DNA from: Cyanobium sp. C1_MAG_00004 | Lineage (GTDB): Bacteria; Cyanobacteriota; Cyanobacteriia; PCC-6307; Cyanobiaceae | Direction: 5' to 3' | DNA: 60,821 nucleotides | NCBI GenBank assembly: GCA_027486935.1 | Contig: JAIXOF010000237.1 | Span: 1 to 60,821, forward strand | Part shown: positions 51,115-59,497 of the stretch, piece after piece | How positions within the stretch are numbered: the first letter of the stretch is position 1 | How the letters are laid out: every line of letters starts with the position of its first letter | The notes under the pieces: model-generated | Database searches by the model: none | Seen by the model: only the letters and a program-made list of their open reading frames with translations | Told to the model about the DNA's origin: nothing | Made by a program: the position numbers and the translations under genes

Positions 51115-52539
51115 ATGGCACTCGTCCTACTGCCCGGTCTCAACAACCTGATCGAGGACATCAGCGAAGAGAAGAAGCTGCCCCCCCAGGTCGTCGAAGC
51201 GGCCCTGCGCGAAGCCCTGCTGAAGGGCTACGAGCGCTACCGCCGCACCCTCTATCTGGGGATCAGTGAAGACCCGTTCGACGAGGACTACTTCTCGAAT
51301 TTCGATGTGGGCCTCGATCTCGACGAAGAGGGCTACCGGGTTCTGGCCAGCAAGATCATCGTTGAAGAGGTGGAGAGCGACGACCACCAGATCGCGATCG
51401 ACGAGGTGCGTCAGGTGGCTGAAGACGCCCAGATCGGTGACACCGTTGTGCTGGATGTCACCCCCGAAAAAGATGATTTCGGCCGCATGGCGGCAGCCAC
51501 CACCAAGCAGGTGCTGGCCCAGAAGCTCAGGGATCAGCAGCGGCGCATGATCCAGGAGGAGTTTGCCGACCTGGAGGACCCGGTTCTCACCGCCCGCGTG
51601 ATCCGATTTGAGCGCCAGAGCGTGATCATGGCCGTCAGCAGCGGCCTGGGCCGACCCGAAGTTGAGGCCGAGCTGCCGCGACGGGACCAGCTGCCCAACG
51701 ACAACTACCGCGCCAACGCCACCTTCAAGGTGTTCCTCAAAGAGGTCAGTGAGGTGCCCCGTCGTGGCCCCCAGCTGTTTGTTAGCCGGGCCAACGCAGG
51801 ACTTGTGGTCTACCTGTTCGAGAACGAGGTTCCCGAGATTCAGGAGGGCTCGGTGCGCATCGTGGCCGTGGCCCGCGAAGCCAATCCCCCCAGTCGTTCG
51901 GTGGGTCCCCGCACCAAAGTCGCCGTTGACAGCGTTGAACGCGAGGTGGATCCGGTCGGTGCCTGCATTGGCGCCCGCGGCTCCCGCATTCAGCAGGTGG
52001 TCAACGAGCTGCGCGGCGAAAAGATCGACGTGATTCGCTGGTCCCAGGACCCCGGCCAGTACATCGCCAACTCCCTGAGCCCGGCTCGGGTCGAGATGGT
52101 TCGCCTGGTGGATCCCGAAGGCCAGCACGCCCACGTGCTGGTGCCACCCGATCAGCTCAGCCTGGCGATCGGCCGCGAAGGCCAGAACGTGCGGCTGGCC
52201 GCCCGTCTCACCGGCTGGAAGATCGACATCAAGAACGCCAGCGAATACGACCAGGCCTCTGAGGATGCTGTGGTCTCCGGCCTGATCGAGCAACGACGGG
52301 AAGAAGAAGCCCTGCAGGCCGAAGCCGAAGCCCGCCTGGCGGCCGAGCAGGCCGCCCGCGCCGAAGAAGATGCCCGCCTGCGGGAGCTCTATCCGCTGCC
52401 AGAGGACGAAGACGAGTACGGCGACGAGCAGGACCAAGATCAAGAACCCTTCCAGGAACAGGAAGCTGAACTGGATCAGGACGCCGAGCCTGCGGCGAGC
52501 GACGAGACCACAGGCGACGACGAGGGCGGAGAGCGGTGA
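51115..52539 (+). CDS. nusA: Transcription termination/antitermination factor NusA
   Basis: Binds RNA polymerase and nascent RNA to control pausing, termination and antitermination. The 474 residues comprise the N-terminal polymerase-binding domain (to about residue 125), an S1 domain (about 130-200) and two KH domains (about 205-370, with VGACIGARGSRIQQVVNEL and AIGREGQNVRLAARLTGW). The tail after residue 400 is highly acidic. The stop overlaps the GTG of ylxR. Confidence 0.97.
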   Translation: MALVLLPGLNNLIEDISEEKKLPPQVVEAALREALLKGYERYRRTLYLGISEDPFDEDYFSNFDVGLDLDEEGYRVLASKIIVEEVESDDHQIAIDEVRQVAEDAQIGDTVVLDVTPEKDDFGRMAAATTKQVLAQKLRDQQRRMIQEEFADLEDPVLTARVIRFERQSVIMAVSSGLGRPEVEAELPRRDQLPNDNYRANATFKVFLKEVSEVPRRGPQLFVSRANAGLVVYLFENEVPEIQEGSVRIVAVAREANPPSRSVGPRTKVAVDSVEREVDPVGACIGARGSRIQQVVNELRGEKIDVIRWSQDPGQYIANSLSPARVEMVRLVDPEGQHAHVLVPPDQLSLAIGREGQNVRLAARLTGWKIDIKNASEYDQASEDAVVSGLIEQRREEEALQAEAEARLAAEQAARAEEDARLRELYPLPEDEDEYGDEQDQDQEPFQEQEAELDQDAEPAASDETTGDDEGGER

Positions 52540-52817
52540 CGCCTCGCTTGGTGCTGCGGCGCTGCGTCTCCTGCCGGCAGCTGATCGATCGCGATCAGCT
52601 CTGGCGGGTTGTGCGCCTCGCCGGTGGCGGTGGCATCCAACTGGATCGGGGCCAGGGCAGATCGGCCTATGTGTGTGCAGACGCCAACTGCCTTGAAGAC
52701 GCCCGTCGCCGCAAGCGCCTGCAACGGGCCCTGCGGGCCCAGGTTGCGGATTCCATCCTCGAAAGCCTCGAAAGCCGGTTGAACGGCACCGCCTCAGCCA
52801 GCTCTGAGGCAAGATGA
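52536..52817 (+). CDS. YlxR-family (DUF448) RNA-binding protein
   Basis: A 93-residue protein from GTG 52536, overlapping the nusA stop by four bases. The motif RCVSCRQLIDRDQLWRVV and GRSAYVCADANCLEDA define the YlxR family, which lies between nusA and infB in many bacteria. It probably binds RNA. Confidence 0.93.
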   Translation: MTPRLVLRRCVSCRQLIDRDQLWRVVRLAGGGGIQLDRGQGRSAYVCADANCLEDARRRKRLQRALRAQVADSILESLESRLNGTASASSEAR

Positions 52818-52899
52818 ACATTGGCCGCAGAGCACGTGCGGCCCGGTAAGCCCAAGGGTCCCATCGCGAGGCCCCAGGCCCCGCCCTTCGGAGACCTGA

Positions 52900-55800
52900 A
52901 TGACCAGCAGCGGCAAAGTGAGAATTTATGAGCTGTCCCGGGACTTGGGCCTGGACAACAAGGACGTGCTCGACGCTGCCGAAAAACTCGGGGTTGCTGC
53001 CAAGAGCCACAGCAGCTCGATCAGCGACGACGAGGCGCTGCGCATCCGCAACCTGATCAATCCCAATGCCAGTGGTGCTGGTTCCAAGCCCGCACCCCCG
53101 GCAGCCCCCGCTCCGGCCAAGGCGATCCTGTCGGTGAAGAAGGCCGCGCCAGCCGCGCCTGCTGCCCCCGCCGCTCCGCCAGTCACCGCACCGAAGGCCG
53201 CCGCTTCGGCCCCGGCCAGACCTGCCGCTGCAGCAGCCCCTGTGGCCAAACCGAGCGCGGCCCCAGCTCGGCCGGCTGCACCGACCTCACCCCCGCCCAG
53301 GCCCGTCGCAGCAGCGGCTCAGCCACCCCAGGCGATCAGCAAGCCGGCACCCGCCCGTCCGGCGGCAAGCAAACCCCAGATCATCAGCAAACCAGCTGCA
53401 CCCAGCCGGCCCGTGGCGCCCCAGCCAGCCGCCAAGCAGTCCCCGGCCCGCCCTGGTGCACCTGCTGCCGGCAGTGCACCGAACCGACCGCAGATCCCCG
53501 GACGGCCCCAACAGCCGAGCCGACCAGCCCAGCCGAGCAAGCCGGTCGTGATGGCCAGCAAACCCGCACGGCCCAGCGCCCCCGGCGCTCCGCAACCGCG
53601 CAAACCCGAACAACCGGGTCGGCCGGCTCCCGGCAGGCCCCAGCTGGTCGGCAAACCGATCAGCGCACCGACTGCCCCCCCGACGCGACCGACGGCACCG
53701 GCCCCGACCCGCCCCGGTCAGCAGGGTGTGGGCCGCGGTACCCCTGGCGTAACCCGCCAGAGTCCCGGACCGGGACGCCCCGGTCAGCCACCGCTGGAAC
53801 TGGTGGGCAAACCGATCCGGCGGGATGGACCCGCCGGCAGCGGCAGCCGCCCGCCGGGACCAACCCGCCCGGGGATGCCTGCAGGCATGCGCCGACCAAT
53901 GGCACCCGGCGAGCTGATGCAACTGCAGAAGCCTTCGCCCGGCAGGCCGACAGCACCGCCGCCGCGGCGACCGGGCGACACTGCTGCACCGCCGACTCGA
54001 CCGGAGGGCAGCACCACCCCCGACCTGGTGCGTCCCAATGCGGCCCCAGCCGCTGCACCCCGTCGACCGGGCTTCAGGGCACCGCAACCCGCCGGAGCGG
54101 CAGGACGTCCACGCCGCCCCGACTGGGACGACAGCGCCAAGCTTGAAGCGCTGCGCAGCCGTTCGCCCCAAAAGCAGCGCACCAAGGTGCACATCATCGG
54201 CGAAAACGATGATGCGCTGACCGCCGAGACCGGCGGTTATGCCGGCGAACAGGAAGCGGTGGTGCTGCAGGCCAGCCTGGCCCGCCCCGCCAAGCCCCGC
54301 AGCGCTGGAGGGGCGGCGACCAAGCCAACGGTGGCCGTGCGCAAGCGCAAGAAGGAAACCACCCGACAGCGCCAGCGGCGCCGTGCCATGGAACTGCGGG
54401 CCTCCCGCGAAGCCAAGGCGGTGCGCCCCGAGATGTTGGTGGTGCCCGACGGCAACCTGACCGTTCAGGAACTGGCCGAAAAGCTGGGTGTCGAAAGCTC
54501 CGAGATCATCAAGAGCCTGTTCTTCAAGGGGATCATCGCCACGGTCACCCAAAGCCTTGACCTCTCAACGATCGAAACGGTCTCCGAGGAATTCGGTGTA
54601 CCCGTGCTCGAGGACGATGTTCAGGAAGCGGCCAAGAAGACGGTCGAAATGATCGAGGCCAGCGACCTGGCCCACCTGATCCGGCGTCCGCCCGTGGTCA
54701 CCGTGATGGGCCACGTCGACCACGGCAAGACGAGCCTGCTCGATGCCATTCGCAAAACCCGGGTGGCAGCCGGCGAAGCCGGAGGCATCACCCAGCACAT
54801 CGGTGCTTACCAGGTGGAGGTGCCCCACGCCGGCGAGACCCGCAAGATCACCTTCCTGGACACCCCGGGCCACGAAGCCTTCACGGCCATGCGGGCCCGC
54901 GGTACCAAGGTCACTGACGTGGCCGTGCTGGTCGTGGCGGCCGACGACGGCGTGCGTCCCCAGACCCTGGAGGCGATCAGCCACGCCCGCGCCGCCGAGG
55001 TGCCGATCGTGGTGGCGATCAACAAGATCGACAAAGAAGGGGCTTCACCCGACCGGGTCAAACAGGAGCTGTCCGGATTGGAGCTGGTTGCCGAAGACTG
55101 GGGCGGCAACACCGTGATGGTGCCGGTCAGCGCCATCAAGGGCGAGAACGTCGACACCCTGCTGGAAATGATTCTGCTGGTCTCCGAAGTGGAAGACCTT
55201 CAGGCCAATCCCGACCGCATGGCCAAGGGCACGGTGATCGAGGCCCACCTCGACAAGGCCAAGGGTCCTGTCGCCACCCTGCTGGTGCAGAACGGCACCC
55301 TGCGGGCCGGCGATGTGGTGGCCGCCGGCCCAGTGCTGGGCAAAGTGCGGGCCATGGTCGACGACACCGGCAAGCGGGTCAAGGAGGCCGGGCCCTCTTA
55401 CGCCGTCGAAGCTCTTGGCTTCAGCGAAGTCCCGACCGCCGGCGACGAATTCGAGGTCTACCCCGACGAGAAGACAGCCCGTTCCGTGGTCGGCGACCGC
55501 GCCAGCGAAGCCAGAGCCACGCGCCTGGCCCAGCAGATGGCCTCTCGCCGGGTGTCCCTGGCCTCGATGTCGGGCCAGGCCAGCGAAGGTGAACTCAAGG
55601 AGCTCAACCTGATCCTCAAGGCCGATGTGCAGGGCTCGGTCGAGGCGATCCTCGGATCGCTCGAACAGCTGCCCCAAGGCGAAGTGCAGGTTCGGGTGCT
55701 GCTGTCAGCCCCGGGCGAAATCACCGAAACCGATGTGGACCTCGCGGCCGCCTCTGGTGCCGTCATCGTTGGTTTCAACACCTCGATGGCTCCCGGGGCC

Positions 55801-56211
55801 AAGCGGGCCGCCGATGCCACCGGTGTGGATGTGCGGGACTACGACGTCATCTACAAACTGCTCGAGGACATTCAGATGGCCATGGAAGGCCTGTTGGAAC
55901 CCGAGCTGGTCGAGGAGTCCCTGGGCGAAGCCGAGGTGCGTGCCGTGTTCACCATCGGCCGCAACGCCGTGGCCGGCTGCTACGTCACCAACGGCAAATT
56001 GCAGCGCAACTGCAAGGTGCGCGTCTGGCGCGGCAAGGAGAAGCTCCACGAAGGGGACCTCGACTCTTTGCGGCGCAACAAGGACGACGTCAAGGAAGTG
56101 GCCACCGGCTTCGAGTGCGGCATCGGCTGCGATCGCTTCAATGCCTGGCAGGAAGGCGATCGGGTCGAAGGCTTCAAGCTGGTGACCCAGCGCCGCACCC
56201 TCAGCACCTGA
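52900..56211 (+). CDS. infB: Translation initiation factor IF-2
   Basis: GTPase that delivers initiator tRNA to the 30S subunit. The 1103 residues begin with an IF2-N domain ([20 protein letters not shown]). A roughly 400-residue Pro/Ala/Arg-rich linker, unusually long, is followed by a second IF2-N domain near 520. The G domain ([16 protein letters not shown] near 602, [22 protein letters not shown]) and domains II-IV come after it. It is the last gene of the rimP-nusA-ylxR-infB operon. Confidence 0.98.
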   Translation: MTSSGKVRIYELSRDLGLDNKDVLDAAEKLGVAAKSHSSSISDDEALRIRNLINPNASGAGSKPAPPAAPAPAKAILSVKKAAPAAPAAPAAPPVTAPKAAASAPARPAAAAAPVAKPSAAPARPAAPTSPPPRPVAAAAQPPQAISKPAPARPAASKPQIISKPAAPSRPVAPQPAAKQSPARPGAPAAGSAPNRPQIPGRPQQPSRPAQPSKPVVMASKPARPSAPGAPQPRKPEQPGRPAPGRPQLVGKPISAPTAPPTRPTAPAPTRPGQQGVGRGTPGVTRQSPGPGRPGQPPLELVGKPIRRDGPAGSGSRPPGPTRPGMPAGMRRPMAPGELMQLQKPSPGRPTAPPPRRPGDTAAPPTRPEGSTTPDLVRPNAAPAAAPRRPGFRAPQPAGAAGRPRRPDWDDSAKLEALRSRSPQKQRTKVHIIGENDDALTAETGGYAGEQEAVVLQASLARPAKPRSAGGAATKPTVAVRKRKKETTRQRQRRRAMELRASREAKAVRPEMLVVPDGNLTVQELAEKLGVESSEIIKSLFFKGIIATVTQSLDLSTIETVSEEFGVPVLEDDVQEAAKKTVEMIEASDLAHLIRRPPVVTVMGHVDHGKTSLLDAIRKTRVAAGEAGGITQHIGAYQVEVPHAGETRKITFLDTPGHEAFTAMRARGTKVTDVAVLVVAADDGVRPQTLEAISHARAAEVPIVVAINKIDKEGASPDRVKQELSGLELVAEDWGGNTVMVPVSAIKGENVDTLLEMILLVSEVEDLQANPDRMAKGTVIEAHLDKAKGPVATLLVQNGTLRAGDVVAAGPVLGKVRAMVDDTGKRVKEAGPSYAVEALGFSEVPTAGDEFEVYPDEKTARSVVGDRASEARATRLAQQMASRRVSLASMSGQASEGELKELNLILKADVQGSVEAILGSLEQLPQGEVQVRVLLSAPGEITETDVDLAAASGAVIVGFNTSMAPGAKRAADATGVDVRDYDVIYKLLEDIQMAMEGLLEPELVEESLGEAEVRAVFTIGRNAVAGCYVTNGKLQRNCKVRVWRGKEKLHEGDLDSLRRNKDDVKEVATGFECGIGCDRFNAWQEGDRVEGFKLVTQRRTLST

Positions 56212-56218
56212 TCGTCCC

Positions 56219-56983
56219 GTGAACCCCCGCAGCGAACCCCTGCTCTGGGTCCAGCTGATCAGCCTGGGGGCCCTGCCGCTGGAGCTGCTGTTGTTGCTGC
56301 TGCTGCTGGCAGGTGGGGACCCCGGTCCCCTGCCCCAGCTGGAGCGGCTGCTGACCTGGGGACTTGGGGCTGCCGGCCCGGCCGTGTGGCTGTGGCGTCG
56401 ACCTGCTGACCTGCGCTCACTGCTGCTGGTTAAGGCCGCGCCATCACAAGCGACGGCCCAGCAGCTGCGACTGGCAGCGCTGCAGACTCACCTGCTGCCG
56501 CGCCTGCTGTTTGTGCTTGGGGTGGCAGGCCTGCTGCCCCTGCTGGGCTGGCTGGATGGACGCGCTGCCCTGGCCAGCAGCTTCAGTCCGGTTCAGGACG
56601 GCGCCCGCTTGAGCAGCCTGCTGCTGGCAGCGATGCTGCTCGCCGTGATCGTCTGGCAATGGCAACAGCTGGTGCAGTCCGTGTGGCTGCTGAGCCGCAG
56701 CGCCACCCAATTGGAGGCAGCACCACCACTGGAAGCAGAACGGCTGAGCAGCGAGCGCAGCAACCCAGGCCTGCCGCTGCTGCTGCTGGCCCCCCTGAGC
56801 CTGGAGCAACAAGCCAGGACCGCTGCGCCTGCAGGCGTGTCCGCAGTTGAAGCCTCTCCGGAGCCTGAGCCGGAGATGGAACCTCAACCTGCGCCTGAGG
56901 ATTCAGGGCTCCCGGTTGCGGTCGAACCAGAGCAACCCCCCGAAGAGGCCGAACGCCCCGAGCTGGATCAACAGATCGACTGA
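56219..56983 (+). CDS. Low-complexity-tail membrane protein
   Basis: A 254-residue product from GTG 56219, seven bases after infB. Four hydrophobic segments fill the first 165 residues (LISLGALPLELLLLLLLLAG, LLPRLLFVLGVAGLLPLLGW, LLLAAMLLAVIVWQWQQL). A Pro/Glu-rich tail from about residue 205 is predicted to be disordered. This matches the cyanobacterial low-complexity-tail membrane protein; function unknown. The 3' end overlaps the convergent DUF3493 gene by 81 bp. Confidence 0.78.
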   Translation: MNPRSEPLLWVQLISLGALPLELLLLLLLLAGGDPGPLPQLERLLTWGLGAAGPAVWLWRRPADLRSLLLVKAAPSQATAQQLRLAALQTHLLPRLLFVLGVAGLLPLLGWLDGRAALASSFSPVQDGARLSSLLLAAMLLAVIVWQWQQLVQSVWLLSRSATQLEAAPPLEAERLSSERSNPGLPLLLLAPLSLEQQARTAAPAGVSAVEASPEPEPEMEPQPAPEDSGLPVAVEPEQPPEEAERPELDQQID

Positions 56984-57154
56984 GGGCACCTCACCACCGG
57001 CGGCCGACCGCATGGCCATCGTGGCCAAACCGATCGTCGCCGAAGCCGCAAGGGCCACCCAAAGACCCCGCCGCAGCCCACGCCAGGGGGTGCGCGCCTC
57101 TTGCAGCAGACGGGCCTTCAAAGCTGGATCGATGGACCTGGGATCTTTGGGCAA
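56903..57154 (-). CDS. DUF3493 membrane protein
   Basis: An 83-residue protein beginning MPKDPRSIDPALKARLLQEA, with GLRRGLWVALAASATIGLAT as first membrane segment and VDLLIQLGAFGLFGGLLWF as second. It resembles the DUF3493 family, conserved in oxygenic phototrophs and related to a plant photosystem II assembly factor (LPA1/REP27 type C-terminus). Convergent with, and overlapping, the preceding gene. Confidence 0.82.
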   Translation of the reverse strand: MPKDPRSIDPALKARLLQEARTPWRGLRRGLWVALAASATIGLATMAMRSAAGGEVPSVDLLIQLGAFGLFGGLLWFDRNREP

Positions 57155-57198
57155 CCGCCACCTTGAGCCGGGCTCAAAATGGTAGGGTCATGGCCCGC

Positions 57199-57270
<72 letters not shown>

Positions 57271-57410
57271 TTGTTTTGAGCGCAGTCAAGCTGCTGAGGT
57301 TCCCAAAAAATTCCCAAACCAGTCCTGGGAGGGGTCCCTCGCCGCAGATCCGCAACACTGACCACCACACCAAGCCATCCTGACCAGACTGGGCGCCCCC
57401 AGCGCTGCGC
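57271..57410. other. Non-coding stretch after tRNA-Thr
   Basis: 140 bases with no supportable gene. The A-rich AAAAAATTCCCAAACCAG segment just after the tRNA is where an integrative element's left boundary would be expected. No copy of the tRNA 3' end is found further right in the window. Confidence 0.4.
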
Positions 57411-57605
57411 TTGGAACTCCCCGACGACATCAGCCTTGATGATCTGGCGAAGGCACTGGCCGAGCGTTACCAACCCCTGTCGCTGAAGTACCTCGCGGGC
57501 GCTCTCGAGGGCATCGCAGAGCAGCAATTGTCAGGCCTGACGCCCGAGGAGCACTGGCTGGCTCAGCGCGGAATCATGCCCTCGAGAGGGTGGAAGCGGG
57601 ATTGA
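57411..57605 (+). CDS. Small orphan protein of the island
   Basis: A 64-residue frame starting at TTG (ELPDDISLDDLAKALAERYQ), mostly helical in appearance, ending MPSRGWKRD. There is no upstream ATG before a stop codon and no clear ribosome-binding site. It is in the same direction as the following ribbon-helix-helix gene. The family is unknown and it may not be expressed. Confidence 0.4.
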   Translation: MELPDDISLDDLAKALAERYQPLSLKYLAGALEGIAEQQLSGLTPEEHWLAQRGIMPSRGWKRD

Positions 57606-57716
57606 CACCCCCTGCCTGCAGCAGCCATACAGCAGATCTGCATCACCCGCTGCAGAAGCGCCGCAATCTGCGGTCTAAGGTTGGGGTGGGACGGCGCTGC
57701 GTCAACAGCCCGCCCC

Positions 57717-57935
57717 GTGACCAGTCCAACCGCAATTGAACTGATGTACTCATCATCTCAGCCCCAGCGGGCTGCTGGCTCTGCTGTGCCGGCTTCGGAA
57801 CTCGCCCGCCGCAAACCGTCCCGGATCAGCGCCACCCTGCCGTGGCACCTCGTCCACAGACTCGAGGAACGGGCGGCCTACGAGGGGCGCAGCCTCAGCA
57901 ACCTGATCGCCCACATCCTGGAGGGGGCGGGGTAG
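57717..57935 (+). CDS. Ribbon-helix-helix (CopG-like) DNA-binding protein
   Basis: About 72 residues from GTG 57717; an ATG at 57744 or a TTG at 57681 are alternatives. The C-terminal half, RISATLPWHLVHRLEERAAY followed by EGRSLSNLIAHILEGAG, has the short beta-strand plus two-helix pattern of the RHH fold. Such proteins are repressors or antitoxins; no partner toxin is visible. It is 64 bp upstream of the first lanthipeptide precursor and might regulate the island. Confidence 0.7.
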   Translation: MTSPTAIELMYSSSQPQRAAGSAVPASELARRKPSRISATLPWHLVHRLEERAAYEGRSLSNLIAHILEGAG

Positions 57936-57999
57936 CCCCCATGGCTGACAGCAGCGGCGTCTTGGGCTATGACTTGGGCGCTGTCTGCCGTCTAGGCCG

Positions 58000-58284
58000 A
58001 TGTCCGAAGAACAACTCACAGCCCTGCTTGCCAAGCTCAATGATGATGCGGGGCTTCAGGAGAAGCTCAAGGGTGCCGCAGACCTTGATGCTGCTGTGGC
58101 GATGGCTCAAGAGGCGGGTTTTGATGTGAGCAAGGCAGATTGGCTCAGGTATCAAGCCAAGCAGACCTTGGAGTTGAGCGATGAGGAGCTGGAGGGGGAC
58201 CTGGTGGGTGGAACGGCTGGCACATGCTTTCATTCTCAGTGGCGGACCGACCACAGCCTCGGAGAGATCCCAATGTGCAGATAG
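58000..58284 (+). CDS. Prochlorosin-type (Nif11-leader) lanthipeptide precursor 1
   Basis: A 94-residue precursor. A Nif11-like leader of 71 residues (MSEEQLTALLAKLNDDAGLQ to SDEELEGDLVGG) ends in the double glycine cut by a PCAT-type exporter. The 23-residue core has Cys at 5 and 22 and Ser/Thr at 1, 4, 8, 12 and 15, suited to lanthionine rings. Leader wording matches ProcA peptides of Prochlorococcus and Synechococcus, which are modified by a LanM enzyme (ProcM). That enzyme is not in the window. The leader end has DLVGG instead of the usual VAGG. Confidence 0.9.
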   Translation: MSEEQLTALLAKLNDDAGLQEKLKGAADLDAAVAMAQEAGFDVSKADWLRYQAKQTLELSDEELEGDLVGGTAGTCFHSQWRTDHSLGEIPMCR

Positions 58285-58311
58285 TGCTTCTAGCTATCCC
58301 GCTACCCACAC

Positions 58312-58340
58312 AAAGCCCCTGCCTCTGCAGGGGCTTTTTT
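58312..58340 (+). terminator. Rho-independent terminator after precursor 1
   Basis: Perfect 9-bp stem AGCCCCTGC (58314-58322) with GCAGGGGCT (58327-58335) and loop CTCT, followed by six T (58335-58340); flanking AA/TT can extend the stem. It lies 28 bp after the precursor stop. Confidence 0.95.
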
Positions 58341-58392
58341 ATTTCATCAATCACTTCCTCACCCCAAAAAAGCCATCCAATACCTGGCGCCA
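58331..58392. repeat. 3' flank shared by both precursor genes, copy 1
   Basis: The terminator tail GGGCTTTTTTATTTCATCAA (58331-58350) and, after 15 unmatched bases, a segment ending CATCCAATACCTGGCGCCA (58366-58392) recur after precursor 2 at 59081-59100 and 59117-59142 with few changes. So the duplicated unit includes about 110 bp of downstream DNA. Confidence 0.85.
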
Positions 58393-58557
58393 TCACCCGC
58401 CTCCGCCGACAATCCTGAGCCACTTTTCGTGCCAAGATAATTCTCAAATAATTCTACTCACAGCAAAACTATAAATCTCTATTGCCAATCTTTACTGATA
58501 TATCTATTTAACCAACGCAGTTGTCTAATGGCTCGCTTTTTATTATACTCACAGATG
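58393..58557. other. AT-rich gap with a candidate promoter
   Basis: About 165 bases without a gene. From 58435 to 58550 the sequence is markedly AT-rich compared with the rest of the window. It contains the candidate promoter listed separately and otherwise nothing I can identify. Confidence 0.5.
58521..58549 (+). promoter_or_regulatory. Candidate sigma-70-type promoter upstream of precursor 2
   Basis: TTGTCT (58521-58526) and TATACT (58544-58549) are separated by 17 bases, close to the -35/-10 consensus. It points to precursor 2, implying a leader of about 200 nt that crosses the mpg remnant in antisense. Confidence 0.55.
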
Positions 58558-58650
58558 CTATTGGGGTTTCACCAGCAGGCAGCAGATAAGGTCGGGGGCG
58601 ACCACCTCGGCGGGGCGGGCGAAGAAGGATTGGGGAAGGGCTGGGAGGTC
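58558..58650 (-). pseudogene. Remnant of a 3-methyladenine DNA glycosylase gene (N-terminal part)
   Basis: On the minus strand, 30 codons read DLPALPQSFFARPAEVVAP followed by DLICCLLVKPQ and a stop (TAG at 58558-58560). This is the characteristic N-terminal segment of the MPG/AAG-type glycosylase, where the normal text is close to FFARPAEVVAPDLIGCLLVKR. Homology stops at the TAG, no in-frame ATG is found upstream, and the rest of the roughly 190-residue gene is missing. The gene was probably cut by the event that created the AT-rich segment. Confidence 0.7.
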
Positions 58651-58758
58651 TTGGATGGGCTTGTTGGCTATAGAGGTGGCTGGGTCAGGAAGTGCTACGG
58701 GATACTGACGGGGTGGGGCATATGGGCTAATAAAGGAGAGTTGTTGCGATTTCTCGCA

Positions 58759-59043
58759 ATGTCAGAAGAACAACTCACAGCCCTGCTTGCCAAGCTCAAA
58801 GACGATGCGGGGCTTCAGGAGAAGCTCAAGGGTGCTGGAGATCTGGATACAGCCGTTGCAATTGCTAAGGAGGCTGGCTTTGATGTGAGCAAGGCGGATT
58901 GGCTCAGGCATCAGGCGAAGCAGACGCTTGAGCTGAGCGATGATGAACTGGAGGGAGTTGCGGGTGGAAAGCCAGATTCCAACAATATGCGATGCCCCAC
59001 CATCCAAAATTATACTGATCCCTGCTCGAGTTGCTGGGCTTAA
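58759..59043 (+). CDS. Prochlorosin-type (Nif11-leader) lanthipeptide precursor 2
   Basis: A 94-residue precursor with a 70-residue leader ending SDDELEGVAGG. By my count the first 66 residues match precursor 1 at 59 positions. The 24-residue core is unrelated to the first: Cys at 9, 19 and 22 and Ser/Thr at 4, 11, 16, 20 and 21, allowing up to three thioether rings. AAGGAGAG lies at 58733-58740, far from this ATG but close to in-frame TTG codons (58741, 58744), so a five- or six-residue longer leader is possible. No modifying enzyme is present. Confidence 0.9.
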   Translation: MSEEQLTALLAKLKDDAGLQEKLKGAGDLDTAVAIAKEAGFDVSKADWLRHQAKQTLELSDDELEGVAGGKPDSNNMRCPTIQNYTDPCSSCWA

Positions 59044-59057
59044 CGTGAAGCCACTCA

Positions 59058-59090
59058 ACCCGAAAACCCTGCAACCACACGGGCTTTTTA
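59058..59090 (+). terminator. Weak terminator after precursor 2
   Basis: CCCG near 59058 can pair with CGGG at 59080-59083, with a long loop, ahead of a five-T run (59085-59089). It corresponds in position to the strong terminator after precursor 1 but has lost most of its stem, so readthrough is likely. Confidence 0.45.
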
Positions 59091-59142
59091 TTTCTTCAAT
59101 GAGCCCAGGTAAGACCAAAAAGTCATCCGATACCTAGCGCCA
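59081..59142. repeat. 3' flank shared by both precursor genes, copy 2
   Basis: GGGCTTTTTATTTCTTCAAT (59081-59100) and the segment ending GTCATCCGATACCTAGCGCCA (59117-59142, last 20 or so bases) match copy 1 at 58331-58392. The 16 bases between the two blocks do not match. Confidence 0.85.
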
Positions 59143-59175
59143 AATAGTCCTCTTCTCTAAGCGCTTCATTTCTCA

Positions 59176-59424
59176 TTACCACTGCGCAGGCACCCTTCGC
59201 CAGCCGGCCTTCTGCAGCCCCTTCCATTCGATCAGCGCCGCATCCCTGGGCACCCTGCGCCGACGCTTCAGCAGCGCAGGTTCACCGGGTATGGGCAGCC
59301 CGCTATCGATCCAGATCGTTGGGTTCCGCCCTGGGCTTCCTGGGTCACGGTGATAGCGCCGGACTTCGCGGGCGTCTGGTGCTTCGAGCCAGCCATCTTG
59401 CATGAACTGATTCTGGCTGGACAA
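59176..59424 (-). CDS. DUF1651 protein
   Basis: An 82-residue product; the conserved part starts at MQDGWLEAPDAREVRRYHRD. IDSGLPIPGEPALLKRRRRV and the ending WKGLQKAGWRRVPAQW fit the DUF1651 pattern (a GW-L start, a run of arginines and a GW-RPVP-W end). This is a small family largely restricted to marine-type picocyanobacteria and often multi-copy in accessory regions. Function unknown. It is convergent with precursor 2. Confidence 0.78.
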   Translation of the reverse strand: MSSQNQFMQDGWLEAPDAREVRRYHRDPGSPGRNPTIWIDSGLPIPGEPALLKRRRRVPRDAALIEWKGLQKAGWRRVPAQW

Positions 59425-59497
59425 CTCTGCTCAACGGCTGGTCTTGTTGGCGTTCTTGCGGCTTGTGGTCAGGATGGTGGCAGAAGCCTCTTGAAAA

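Noticed and set aside
51127-53010. A 627-codon open frame on the minus strand
   Set aside because: Antisense to nusA and ylxR; composition is that of a GC-rich coding shadow.
53287-54552. A 421-codon open frame on the minus strand
   Set aside because: Antisense to the Pro/Ala-rich linker of infB; Gly/Arg/Ser-rich text with no family resemblance.
58528-58758. N-terminal extension of 77 codons on lanthipeptide precursor 2
   Set aside because: Precursor 1 and known ProcA leaders begin at MSEEQ; the extension is antisense to the mpg remnant and not family-like. At most five or six extra codons from a TTG are plausible.
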